From a virus: a stretch of DNA of 20,439 nt. Shown here in pieces: positions 6,640 to 13,095 of this stretch. The notes below the pieces were generated by a model that saw nothing but the letters and a program-made list of their open reading frames with translations, was not told the DNA's origin and made no database searches. Numbering within the stretch: the first letter of the stretch is position 1; each line of letters begins with the position of its first letter. The position numbers were made by a program, and so were the translations under genes. The DNA lies in IMG/VR virus record IMGVR_UViG_3300035698_003997, positions 1 to 20,439 of that record; one strand, 5' to 3'.

Positions 6640-6982
6640 AATCGTCTACATAGCAGTTCCATTTTCTGACCCAAGTATGAAAGTGAAGCTTGAACGTTAT
6701 TCAATGGTCAATAAAGTATGTGCTAAGCTAATGAATGAAGGTGTAATTTTGTTTTCACCAGTAACTATGGGATGGTCTATTGCTGAAGCTACCCCAGATG
6801 GATTACCTACTGATTGGAAATATTGGCAGCGTACGTGTACCGAAATGGTACGTGCTTGCTATAAGATTATAGTCGTAATGATGCCAGGTTGGGAATCTTC
6901 TGTTGGGGTCCAGGCCGAAATATCTTTAGCTAAAGAATATGACCTCGAAGTTGAGTACATTGATCCTAAGGACTTCATTTAA
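6629..6982 (+). CDS. DUF1937 / nucleoside 2-deoxyribosyltransferase-like protein
   Basis: A 117-residue protein starting inside the end of the phosphatase gene. Features of the deoxyribosyltransferase-like fold: N-terminal strand Y-I-A-V-P-F-S-D (relatives read Y-x-A-G-P-Y/F-S), an F-S-P-V-T-M-G-W segment near residues 42-49, W-K-Y-W-Q-R-T-C, and the C-terminal M-M-P-G-W-E-S-S-V-G-V-Q-A-E-I (about 84-98), whose Glu is the expected nucleophile or acid. The MPGWExSxGxxxE pattern is typical of DUF1937/DUF4406-type phage proteins. Related enzymes cleave or transfer the base of deoxynucleosides or (d)NMPs; MilB-type members hydrolyse (hydroxymethyl-)CMP. Next to a dNMP kinase and glycosylation genes, a role in nucleotide-pool editing is plausible, such as removing unmodified dCMP. 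The family is likely; the activity is inferred. Confidence 0.7.
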   Translation: MKSKIVYIAVPFSDPSMKVKLERYSMVNKVCAKLMNEGVILFSPVTMGWSIAEATPDGLPTDWKYWQRTCTEMVRACYKIIVVMMPGWESSVGVQAEISLAKEYDLEVEYIDPKDFI

Positions 6983-7536
6983 TGTTCTACGATATCAACT
7001 ACGAAGTTGAAGCAACTGACGAACTAATTGAGGAAATTGAAAAAATGTTTTTTGATCACGGAATAGATATCAACTCACTAGACCCTAAGAAAACAATTGT
7101 GGTTGATGTAGATGATACTATCTTAACAACTGAAAATCGTGACTACCCTAACTCTGTACCTAATAAGCCTTTAATCGAAAAAATTAATAAGCTATTTAAT
7201 ACTGATTGGACCGTCATTTATTTTAGTGCACGAGGCCACGTAAGTTTTAACAATGATGCGTACCATGTTGAAGGTGAAGTTTACCCTATTATGGAACAGT
7301 GGATGGTTGATAACAATGTCCAGTATGACCATTTGATCCTTGGTAAGCCTATAGCTGCATATTACATCGATGATAAAGCAATTCGACCTGATGAGTTTCT
7401 AGAATTAAATCTTGATGAAGATAAAGAATACCCTTTCTGTCATATGACTAATGTAAATGATGACTGGGTTTATGTATGCCAATATTGTGGTGCTGAAAGC
7501 TGTCCAGACTGTGGCGGAAGATGTGGATGTGAATAA
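6982..7536 (+). CDS. HAD-superfamily phosphatase with Cys-rich C-terminal tail
   Basis: A 184-residue protein, start overlapping the previous stop by one base. HAD motifs: I, V-D-V-D-D-T (D42 and D44); II, Y-F-S-A-R-G (S82); III, G-K-P (K122); IV, Y-I-D-D-K-A (D130, D131). The layout resembles small capsular-polysaccharide-type phosphatases. A helical N-terminal extension of about 36 residues precedes the core. After residue 150 a compact tail carries six cysteines (166, 169, 174, 177, 181, 183: C-Q-Y-C, C-P-D-C, C-G-C), probably a zinc ribbon, which is unusual for this family and might contact DNA or a partner. By analogy with GmhB in heptose activation, it could convert arabinose-1,5-bisphosphate to arabinose-1-phosphate. 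That substrate is inference from neighbours. Confidence 0.8.
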   Translation: MFYDINYEVEATDELIEEIEKMFFDHGIDINSLDPKKTIVVDVDDTILTTENRDYPNSVPNKPLIEKINKLFNTDWTVIYFSARGHVSFNNDAYHVEGEVYPIMEQWMVDNNVQYDHLILGKPIAAYYIDDKAIRPDEFLELNLDEDKEYPFCHMTNVNDDWVYVCQYCGAESCPDCGGRCGCE

Positions 7537-7537
7537 G

Positions 7538-8089
7538 ATGAAGAATCGTAAAATTATAATTATTGAAGCACCTGATCGTTTAGGCAAAGATACTTTCCTT
7601 AAATACATGAAGTCACGTGATCCTGGTGAAGAAGCATATCACGTCTATTTTAAAGATGATGTGAAGCCGCCTGATTATCGTAAAGTCGATGAGTTTAATA
7701 CTTGGCTCAAGAATTACCTCAAGACTGAAATGGTTAATATGGCAGGTATTAATAACAACATCGTTATTGCTCGTCTGTTTACGTCTGACTACGTTTATTC
7801 AAATCTCTTTGATAGACAGTCATATGCTAACAACGTGTATGAATTCCTACGTTTAGAGGGCTTTGAGTTCTATCAGATCACCTTTGTTTATAAGTCATAT
7901 GAAGACTATAAGGAACGTTGTATTAAAAGTGGATCAGATGTTGAATATGATTGTATGGAATTTGCTGAATTGCAAGCACTCTATTACAATTCTATCTATA
8001 ATAAAGTCATCCCAACAACTATCGAACGTACCGATACGATAGACCACGAATTCACATATGAACAAATCGAGAACTTGATTTATGGTTAA
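7538..8089 (+). CDS. Thymidylate-kinase-like deoxynucleoside monophosphate kinase
   Basis: A 183-residue P-loop protein from ATG 7538, one base after the previous stop; an upstream in-frame ATG at 7457 is inside the HAD gene and rejected. The N-terminus is strand I-I-I-I followed by E-A-P-D-R-L-G-K-D-T (10-19), matching the E-G-x-D-x-x-G-K-S/T P-loop of dTMP kinases (Leu replaces the usual Gly/Ser before G-K). A segment V-I-A-R-L-F-T-S-D near residues 70-78 resembles the D-R-x/L-x-S-x substrate loop. Length is near the family's 200. It would phosphorylate a dNMP to dNDP; in T4, gp1 does this for hydroxymethyl-dCMP. In this chain it may act on a modified or ordinary dNMP for phage DNA synthesis. 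Specificity cannot be read from the sequence. Confidence 0.75.
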   Translation: MKNRKIIIIEAPDRLGKDTFLKYMKSRDPGEEAYHVYFKDDVKPPDYRKVDEFNTWLKNYLKTEMVNMAGINNNIVIARLFTSDYVYSNLFDRQSYANNVYEFLRLEGFEFYQITFVYKSYEDYKERCIKSGSDVEYDCMEFAELQALYYNSIYNKVIPTTIERTDTIDHEFTYEQIENLIYG

Positions 8090-9107
8090 TTTTGATTTAA
8101 ACACGAAGACGTTTCCAGCTTCTCTCCTTGATGGCAAACGTATTCTTTATATCCCAGTCGTAAGTATGCGATCACACGATACTGGGATATATGATTTAGC
8201 CTGCGATGGGAATGTTAATCGAATGATTGCATTCTTCAACCTCTATAATTACGAGCAGTTGACTATCACATTGCCTGAAGCAGTCGAGAACAGATCGTTC
8301 ATCGAAGACCGCCTAAGGTGTTCCTTTAGACATATTGATGCATATGGAAAAAACGCCAATGAAACCAGAAGCTCTAGGTTAGCTTGGTATAATTTCTTTT
8401 ATGATGACATCCCTTGGTTCAATTATGATGTGATTATATTCGAACCTAATATAATTGGCTCATTCTATATTCCTCCACGTATTGATGCTTATTTCTGGAG
8501 TCCAGTATCTCGTACAACTAAAGGATCACCTTCATTCATTACAGAGTTCGATATTCAAGATGTTAAAACTCATCTAAAGTATCCAATGATTGTTGCTTCT
8601 AATAATCAAGAAGCCTATTGGAATATGGTTCCTGGTTGTGAAGTATATCAACACAATTTGAATTGGATACCTGAAAAGGAAGAATTTAAAACTCCTACCC
8701 ATCTCGCTAAGAATCCTATTTTCTTACCATTCAGACTTACTGATACTGGATATCGTATCCCAGAGATAATGGATGCCTTAATTGAATTAGCTGATGAAGG
8801 TGAAGAATTCACTGTATATTACACTTCACCAAACGATGCTCCATTTGAATATGAAGTTCCTAATATAAAATGGCCTAAAGATCGTGATTATTATTATAAG
8901 ATGCTAACTGAGAAACCAATCATCATATACCTTGAAGACCCAGATGAAATCCTGCACACGAGCGTTCTAGAATTTATCGAATACGATTGTAGATTGATTT
9001 ATTTAGAGAATGAGTTGTTCAGACATAAAACCACCGAAGGTCAAATTGGTGATGTCTACGAAGATTTGAAATACCTTATAAGGAAAATGTTAAATGGAAA
9101 AAGTTAG
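8082..9107 (+). CDS. Putative GT-B-fold glycosyltransferase
   Basis: A 341-residue protein overlapping the kinase gene by 8 bases. I see no close named family, but the plan fits GT-B: an N-terminal Rossmann-like half to about residue 195, then N-P-I-F-L-P-F-R-L-T-D near 212-222 opening the second half (compare 'ilfvGRL...K'), F-T-V-Y-Y-T-S-P (about 244-251) as the next strand, I-K-W-P-K-D-R-D-Y-Y-Y-K-M-L before P-I-I-I-Y-L-E-D-P-D-E-I-L-H-T-S-V-L-E-F-I, which mirrors the 'PS..EgfG.svlEAma' donor-binding helix, and R-L-I-Y-L-E-N. No signal peptide or membrane helix, so it acts in the cytoplasm. Beside sugar-activation genes, transfer of the activated sugar to DNA bases is the best inference. 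Alternatives are transfer to a host glycan or a virion protein. Confidence 0.55.
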   Translation: MVNFDLNTKTFPASLLDGKRILYIPVVSMRSHDTGIYDLACDGNVNRMIAFFNLYNYEQLTITLPEAVENRSFIEDRLRCSFRHIDAYGKNANETRSSRLAWYNFFYDDIPWFNYDVIIFEPNIIGSFYIPPRIDAYFWSPVSRTTKGSPSFITEFDIQDVKTHLKYPMIVASNNQEAYWNMVPGCEVYQHNLNWIPEKEEFKTPTHLAKNPIFLPFRLTDTGYRIPEIMDALIELADEGEEFTVYYTSPNDAPFEYEVPNIKWPKDRDYYYKMLTEKPIIIYLEDPDEILHTSVLEFIEYDCRLIYLENELFRHKTTEGQIGDVYEDLKYLIRKMLNGKS

Positions 9108-9708
9108 TAAAATCATTAAAATGAACGAGTTGCTTTTAGAAGTACTCGCGACAAAGGATAACCAAGACACAATTGACAATATGGCTAGACGTTGGGATCG
9201 TGGCTTTGTATTCTGTGGAGTTGGTAAGAATTGGTACATCTGTGAAAAGGTTGCTAAGACCTTTATCTCAATGGGAATTCCCGCTCAGACACTTGATCCA
9301 ATCCATGCTCTTCATGGTGACATTGGTATGCTCAATGACCAGAACCTAGTCTTTATCAGTAAGTCTGGAACTACTGTCGAAATGGTAAACACAATGAAGT
9401 ATCTTATTCAGCTTCGTGAAAAGCATGTCATTGACTGTGCCTTCTTCAATATCAATCTTAATAAACATGCTGAGAGTAACGACTTATGTGATTATATTAT
9501 CACTAACGTACTTGATACAGAAGTCTATGAGATGGATGAGAAGAACATTATTCCATCATTATCTATTGATATGATCCAAATGCTTCTAGACTATATAGGA
9601 GTTGAGATATTTGAAACTCATTTACATTTACTTAAACGTTACCCATTCAATCATCCAGGTGGTTCAATAGGTGAACAGGTAGGATCAGGAGAACTATTGA
9701 ATGCGTAA
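9094..9708 (+). CDS. kpsF: SIS-domain D-arabinose 5-phosphate isomerase (KpsF/KdsD/GutQ type)
   Basis: A 204-residue single SIS domain, start overlapping the glycosyltransferase gene by 14 bases with AAGGAAA upstream. It matches KdsD/KpsF closely: F-C-G-V-G-K (K45, equivalent to KdsD K59), H-A-L-H-G-D-I-G-M-L (H74), V-F-I-S-K-S-G-T-T-V-E (S91, G92, E96) and the C-terminal N-H-P-G-G-S-I-G, whose His187 corresponds to the catalytic His193 of E. coli KdsD (H-P-G-G-A-L-G). The tandem CBS domains of the 328-residue bacterial enzymes are absent, as in short SIS-only isomerases. The reaction is ribulose-5-P to arabinose-5-P. T4-like phages with arabinosylated cytosine (RB69 type) are known to carry such a gene, which links this one to DNA arabinosylation. 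The other known use, Kdo synthesis, would need kdsA-type genes that are not here. Confidence 0.88.
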   Translation: MEKVSKIIKMNELLLEVLATKDNQDTIDNMARRWDRGFVFCGVGKNWYICEKVAKTFISMGIPAQTLDPIHALHGDIGMLNDQNLVFISKSGTTVEMVNTMKYLIQLREKHVIDCAFFNINLNKHAESNDLCDYIITNVLDTEVYEMDEKNIIPSLSIDMIQMLLDYIGVEIFETHLHLLKRYPFNHPGGSIGEQVGSGELLNA

Positions 9709-11230
9709 TGAAGAAAGCAAAACTAATCTAGTATTTGTTGCCGGTGGTTTAAATACAAGGTTCAATGAATATAACAGAATCCCAAAGTTGTTATTACCAT
9801 ATGAGGATAATGATTCTGTTCTTATCTGGAACCTTAAAATGATTGATCACTGTGATGCTAATATCATTATACATCGTCAGTACTACGAGATGGTCCAGAA
9901 TTACGTCAAGGTGAACAATCTTGAAGTATCTGTATTTCCTATTGATAATTCAGATGGATCGTACTGGGCTATCCATGAAGCTTCTCATGATGGTATGTTC
10001 CCCCAAGAAGATATTGTATTCGTTTGGTCTGATATCATATTCAAAGAACCTATTGCCTTCTCTCAAATGGATGAGGTAGTTATTGGTACTAGAGAAGGTG
10101 ATTATCGATACTTTGCTGATAGTGATCGAATTAGAAACATAAACAAAGCTCACATGGAAACTGGTAATGTTCCAGGTGTATATTACTTCCCCACGTTTGA
10201 AGGTTTCACTACAGCCGATATGAATAAAAACAACTATGACTTAGTTGACTTTATTAGAGATCATGTTCGTGAGTTCGATACATGGCCTTTACCTGAAATT
10301 ACTGAATTTAGAGACATCGATATTTATATTAAAGAAATGAACTTTGATCCTATTGGAACCTCTCCTAGGTTCTTCAATAAACTAATCTTTGATGGAAATC
10401 AGTTAACAAAGCACTGTGTTGATCCTAACTATATTAATCTTATTCAAACCGAAATGGAGTGGTATAAAACTGCTAAGCGACTTGAAATTAATGCTATTCC
10501 GGAAATTTATCATTATGGTCATGATTATATAATCATGGAATATCTTGAAGATTCTGAACCACTTGATACATATCTTCGACGTACTAAAGACTTTGATGTC
10601 TTTAATGAATTCGTTCTTCCTTCTGTTCAAGGAATTCATAGTCAATGGAAAGAATCAGTAGACTCAATGCGTATGCTCAAAGATACTAAGATTGAGTTCT
10701 ATGACAAAGTTCTTAATCGAGTTGGCTCTATTGATAAGATGATCCTTGATTTTGATTATAGTGAGTTTAATGAAGTAATCCATACAGCATACAAGATGCT
10801 TATCTCTAAGCTTGATATTCGTTATGGACATGAACCATTCTATGTGTTTACTCATGGTGACTTGAACGGCTCTAACACAATGATAAACCCTAAAACAGGT
10901 AAGGTGAAGTTCATTGATCCACGCGGGTACTATGGTGAAACTAAAATGCTTGGTCTTGCTGAATATGATATGGCCAAGCTTTACTATTTCTTGCATGGTT
11001 ATGATCACTTCAATAATGGATTCTATCTCTATGCAGATAAAGACAACTTCGATGCACCTGAATGCATTTATAAGCCATCTCGTCTTCAGGATCCTATTAT
11101 GGAAATCATGCTCGGATTTATCTATGTTAATCTATCATCATACATCAGTAATAATGTGATGAAGGCAAATATCGCATATCATCACGGTATGAATATCTTA
11201 AAGGAAGCAATTAATAATGAACAGTTTTAA
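9701..11230 (+). CDS. Bifunctional nucleotidyltransferase - APH-type sugar kinase
   Basis: A 509-residue fusion. The N-terminal domain (about 1-220) is a GT-A-type nucleotidyltransferase: V-A-G-G-L-N-T-R-F (G15, G16, R20) followed by P-K (P28, K29), and F-V-W-S-D (D111) as the metal/nucleotide Asp. The C-terminal domain (about 225-505) is an aminoglycoside-phosphotransferase/choline-kinase fold: hinge I-I-M-E-Y-L (277-282), catalytic T-H-G-D-L-N-G-S-N (H385, D387, N392) and metal-binding K-F-I-D-P-R-G (D406). Such fusions occur in capsule gene clusters, where kinase and transferase act in sequence on one sugar. Here the kinase would make arabinose-1,5-bisP from arabinose-5-P, and the transferase would make NDP-arabinose from arabinose-1-P after a phosphatase step. 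Domains are clear; substrates are inferred from the adjacent kpsF-type gene. Overlaps by 8 bases upstream and 14 downstream. Confidence 0.85.
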   Translation: MRNEESKTNLVFVAGGLNTRFNEYNRIPKLLLPYEDNDSVLIWNLKMIDHCDANIIIHRQYYEMVQNYVKVNNLEVSVFPIDNSDGSYWAIHEASHDGMFPQEDIVFVWSDIIFKEPIAFSQMDEVVIGTREGDYRYFADSDRIRNINKAHMETGNVPGVYYFPTFEGFTTADMNKNNYDLVDFIRDHVREFDTWPLPEITEFRDIDIYIKEMNFDPIGTSPRFFNKLIFDGNQLTKHCVDPNYINLIQTEMEWYKTAKRLEINAIPEIYHYGHDYIIMEYLEDSEPLDTYLRRTKDFDVFNEFVLPSVQGIHSQWKESVDSMRMLKDTKIEFYDKVLNRVGSIDKMILDFDYSEFNEVIHTAYKMLISKLDIRYGHEPFYVFTHGDLNGSNTMINPKTGKVKFIDPRGYYGETKMLGLAEYDMAKLYYFLHGYDHFNNGFYLYADKDNFDAPECIYKPSRLQDPIMEIMLGFIYVNLSSYISNNVMKANIAYHHGMNILKEAINNEQF

Positions 11231-12320
11231 AATTGGTTACAACTTCGAACCTGAGTTAATCAGAGCAATCGAATTTATGAATCGTAAATGGGGTGCTCAA
11301 TCTAAAGTAGTTGAAGTGTATAGTTCTGATCGTACTCATGCTTATGTAAGTGCTCGTCCAGATTTTCGAATTCAAGATGTAGGTACAGATGATCTTAAAT
11401 CACATGTACGTGCTCTTAAAGACATTGGCGTAACATTCAACTACACAATGAACACAATCAATCCTGGATCTAAAGCTACTCTTCAACATGAAGGACTTGC
11501 TGATGATATTAGAGCATGGGTTGATATACTTGTAAATGATATTGGAGTTGGACGTATTACTGTAGCTAACCCTATGGTACTTGAATTGATTCGTTCAGTT
11601 AGCGCTGATATCCCTATTGAAATTTCTACCATAGCTCACATCGATTCCCTCTCTCAGATTAAGTTCTATAAAGAGAAATACAATATCGATAAGATTTGTG
11701 GTAATCTAATGTTGAACCGGAACTTCACTAAACTTGAAGGTATGGCCACCTGGTGTAATGATAATGGTGTCGTCTTAGACCTGATGACTAACGAATTCTG
11801 TGGAGTGGGTTCCGGTTCATATGCTACCCATTGCATCTATCGAGATTCATGTTACATTGCGCATGCTTCAGACAAATCACAACATGATGCTGAATCTATG
11901 GATTGCTATCCTATGAAACGTTGCATGAACTCACGTGATATTGATGCTGCATGTTGGTTGAAAACTAGATTCATTAGACCTGAAGACCTTAAAGCTTATC
12001 GTGATATTGGTATCCATCACTTTAAAATTACTGGACGTACAGGGACAACAGAGTATATCAAGAGAGTTGTCGAAGCTTATATGGCTGAATCATACAAAGG
12101 TAACCTTCTCGGCCTCTGGAAGAACCTAGACACAATCTATAACGGTAAAGATGAAGATCAGACTGATAATGAAATATTTGTAGACAATTCTAAACTTGAT
12201 GGCTTCCTTGACCAATGGATCCATAATGATTGGCGTTGTGACGAGAAAAACTGTGGCGTTGCTGAAGGCCCAAATGCATGCAACTACTGTAATGACTTTT
12301 GGGAAAGGAAAATGAAATAA
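11217..12320 (+). CDS. U32 peptidase-family Fe-S protein (UbiU/UbiV/RlhA/TrhP-like)
   Basis: A 367-residue protein of the U32 family. The family's C-terminal core is present: W-L-K-T-R-F-I-R-P-E-D-L-K-A-Y-R-D-I-G-I followed by H-F-K-I-T-G-R (268-274) and V-V-E-A-Y (284-288), plus a TIM-barrel-like N-terminal half. Conserved-type cysteines for a [4Fe-4S] cluster lie at 195, 206, 212, 230, 236 and 246 (N-E-F-C-G, H-C-I-Y-R-D-S-C, D-C-Y-P-M-K-R-C). A C-terminal set (C341, C346, C355, C358) could bind a second metal. Characterised relatives hydroxylate ubiquinone precursors without O2 (UbiU-UbiV), C2501 of 23S rRNA (RlhA), or wobble uridine in tRNA (TrhP), using prephenate in the RNA cases. In a chain of sugar-activation genes it may hydroxylate a pyrimidine to create the acceptor for glycosylation; RNA modification is the main alternative. 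Confidence 0.82.
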   Translation: MNSFKIGYNFEPELIRAIEFMNRKWGAQSKVVEVYSSDRTHAYVSARPDFRIQDVGTDDLKSHVRALKDIGVTFNYTMNTINPGSKATLQHEGLADDIRAWVDILVNDIGVGRITVANPMVLELIRSVSADIPIEISTIAHIDSLSQIKFYKEKYNIDKICGNLMLNRNFTKLEGMATWCNDNGVVLDLMTNEFCGVGSGSYATHCIYRDSCYIAHASDKSQHDAESMDCYPMKRCMNSRDIDAACWLKTRFIRPEDLKAYRDIGIHHFKITGRTGTTEYIKRVVEAYMAESYKGNLLGLWKNLDTIYNGKDEDQTDNEIFVDNSKLDGFLDQWIHNDWRCDEKNCGVAEGPNACNYCNDFWERKMK

Positions 12321-12871
12321 TGAATTCAATGAACACAATCGAGCACTATACTGCTCCAGGAAACACCTTTATCGCTAAACCTATCTCTATGAAGAAGGAA
12401 TATGCAGGTATCATTTTACCAGATGAAGCCGTAGAGAAAAGCTTCTTTGAGATTATCGATCTTGGTAATCAGTTTGACCATAAAGAGTTCAAAATCGGTG
12501 ACGTTGTTCTCGTTAATGGTAAAGGTGGCGACCGTATCGATATTCAAAATGGTGAATATTGGATCTATCCGGTAACGATGGTTGCTGCAAAGATCATTGA
12601 TGATGAAGTAATCCCGATAAATAGATTCATCACCCTAGAAGTTAACGAGGAAGATGAAGTCAGTGACTATGGTGGTATTCTTCTCTATAAAGAGAAGACT
12701 GATACTGACATTGTTTTCTTGAAGGTCATCCGAGCTGGTAACGGTAACATTGACTTATTCCCAGGTATGAAAGTTGTACTTGAGAAGCAGCATTGTATTC
12801 CTGTTAAAACTAAAGAACATTCCATTCTCTTGACCTCTGAAGTAGTTGTTCTGGGGATAGTTGAGGATTAG
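12320..12871 (+). CDS. Tandem GroES-like co-chaperonin
   Basis: A 183-residue protein; ATG 12320 overlaps the previous stop by one base, and the in-frame TTG at 12299 is rejected. It reads as two Cpn10 domains in a row. Domain 1 (about 10-95) has F-I-A-K-P, a mobile-loop-like K-E-Y-A-G-I-I-L-P-D-E-A (about 25-36), E-I-I-D-L-G, and K-I-G-D-V-V-L-V-N with G-G-D-R (about 59-73). Domain 2 (about 100-183) repeats it more loosely: R-F-I-T-L, D-Y-G-G-I-L-L-Y-K-E, V-I-R-A-G, F-P-G-M-K-V-V-L and S-E-V-V-V-L-G-I. GroES is about 97 residues and T4 gp31 111. Phage co-chaperonins replace GroES on host GroEL to fold the major capsid protein; a duplicated subunit changes the symmetry with the seven-fold GroEL. 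Domain 1 is confident, domain 2 less so. Confidence 0.75.
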   Translation: MNSMNTIEHYTAPGNTFIAKPISMKKEYAGIILPDEAVEKSFFEIIDLGNQFDHKEFKIGDVVLVNGKGGDRIDIQNGEYWIYPVTMVAAKIIDDEVIPINRFITLEVNEEDEVSDYGGILLYKEKTDTDIVFLKVIRAGNGNIDLFPGMKVVLEKQHCIPVKTKEHSILLTSEVVVLGIVED

Positions 12872-12873
12872 AA

Positions 12874-13095
12874 ATGTTTTGGCCAGACTGTGATATAAAG
12901 ATTCGAATCACGGTAACTCTATCTAAAGTCTTCGCAATAGCCTTAATGGTTGCTGCGATTTCTTTGGATTTACATTACGAGTTACAAGCACAATTGTTTA
13001 TGTGGACAACTCCATTCGGAGTAGGTCTAATTGGTGGTAAGCAAGCTCTTGATACGATTAAAGCTGTAAAGGGTGCATTAACCAATAAAGATTAA
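12874..13095 (+). CDS. Small membrane protein, function unknown
   Basis: A 73-residue protein starting 2 bases after the GroES-like gene. An N-terminal polar stretch is followed by a membrane segment (about 17-30, V-F-A-I-A-L-M-V-A-A-I-S-L), a short loop, and a weaker hydrophobic segment (about 38-55, Q-L-F-M-W-T-T-P-F-G-V-G-L-I-G-G). The tail is amphipathic and basic (K-Q-A-L-D-T-I-K-A-V-K-G-A). Two short hydrophobic segments with a charged tail also describe small holins, but the gene sits among replication and modification genes, so I do not assign lysis. Its stop overlaps the convergent minus-strand gene by 4 bases. It closes the long plus-strand chain. Confidence 0.55.
   Translation: MFWPDCDIKIRITVTLSKVFAIALMVAAISLDLHYELQAQLFMWTTPFGVGLIGGKQALDTIKAVKGALTNKD

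Noticed and set aside
7457-7537. Upstream extension of the dNMP kinase
   Set aside because: It overlaps the Cys-rich end of the HAD gene, and the P-loop strand should begin a few residues after the start, as it does from ATG 7538.
9094-11230. CMP-Kdo synthesis as the purpose of the isomerase and nucleotidyltransferase genes
   Set aside because: No kdsA-like aldolase is present, the transferase domain has the GG..R..PK form of sugar-1-phosphate enzymes, and a kinase is fused to it.
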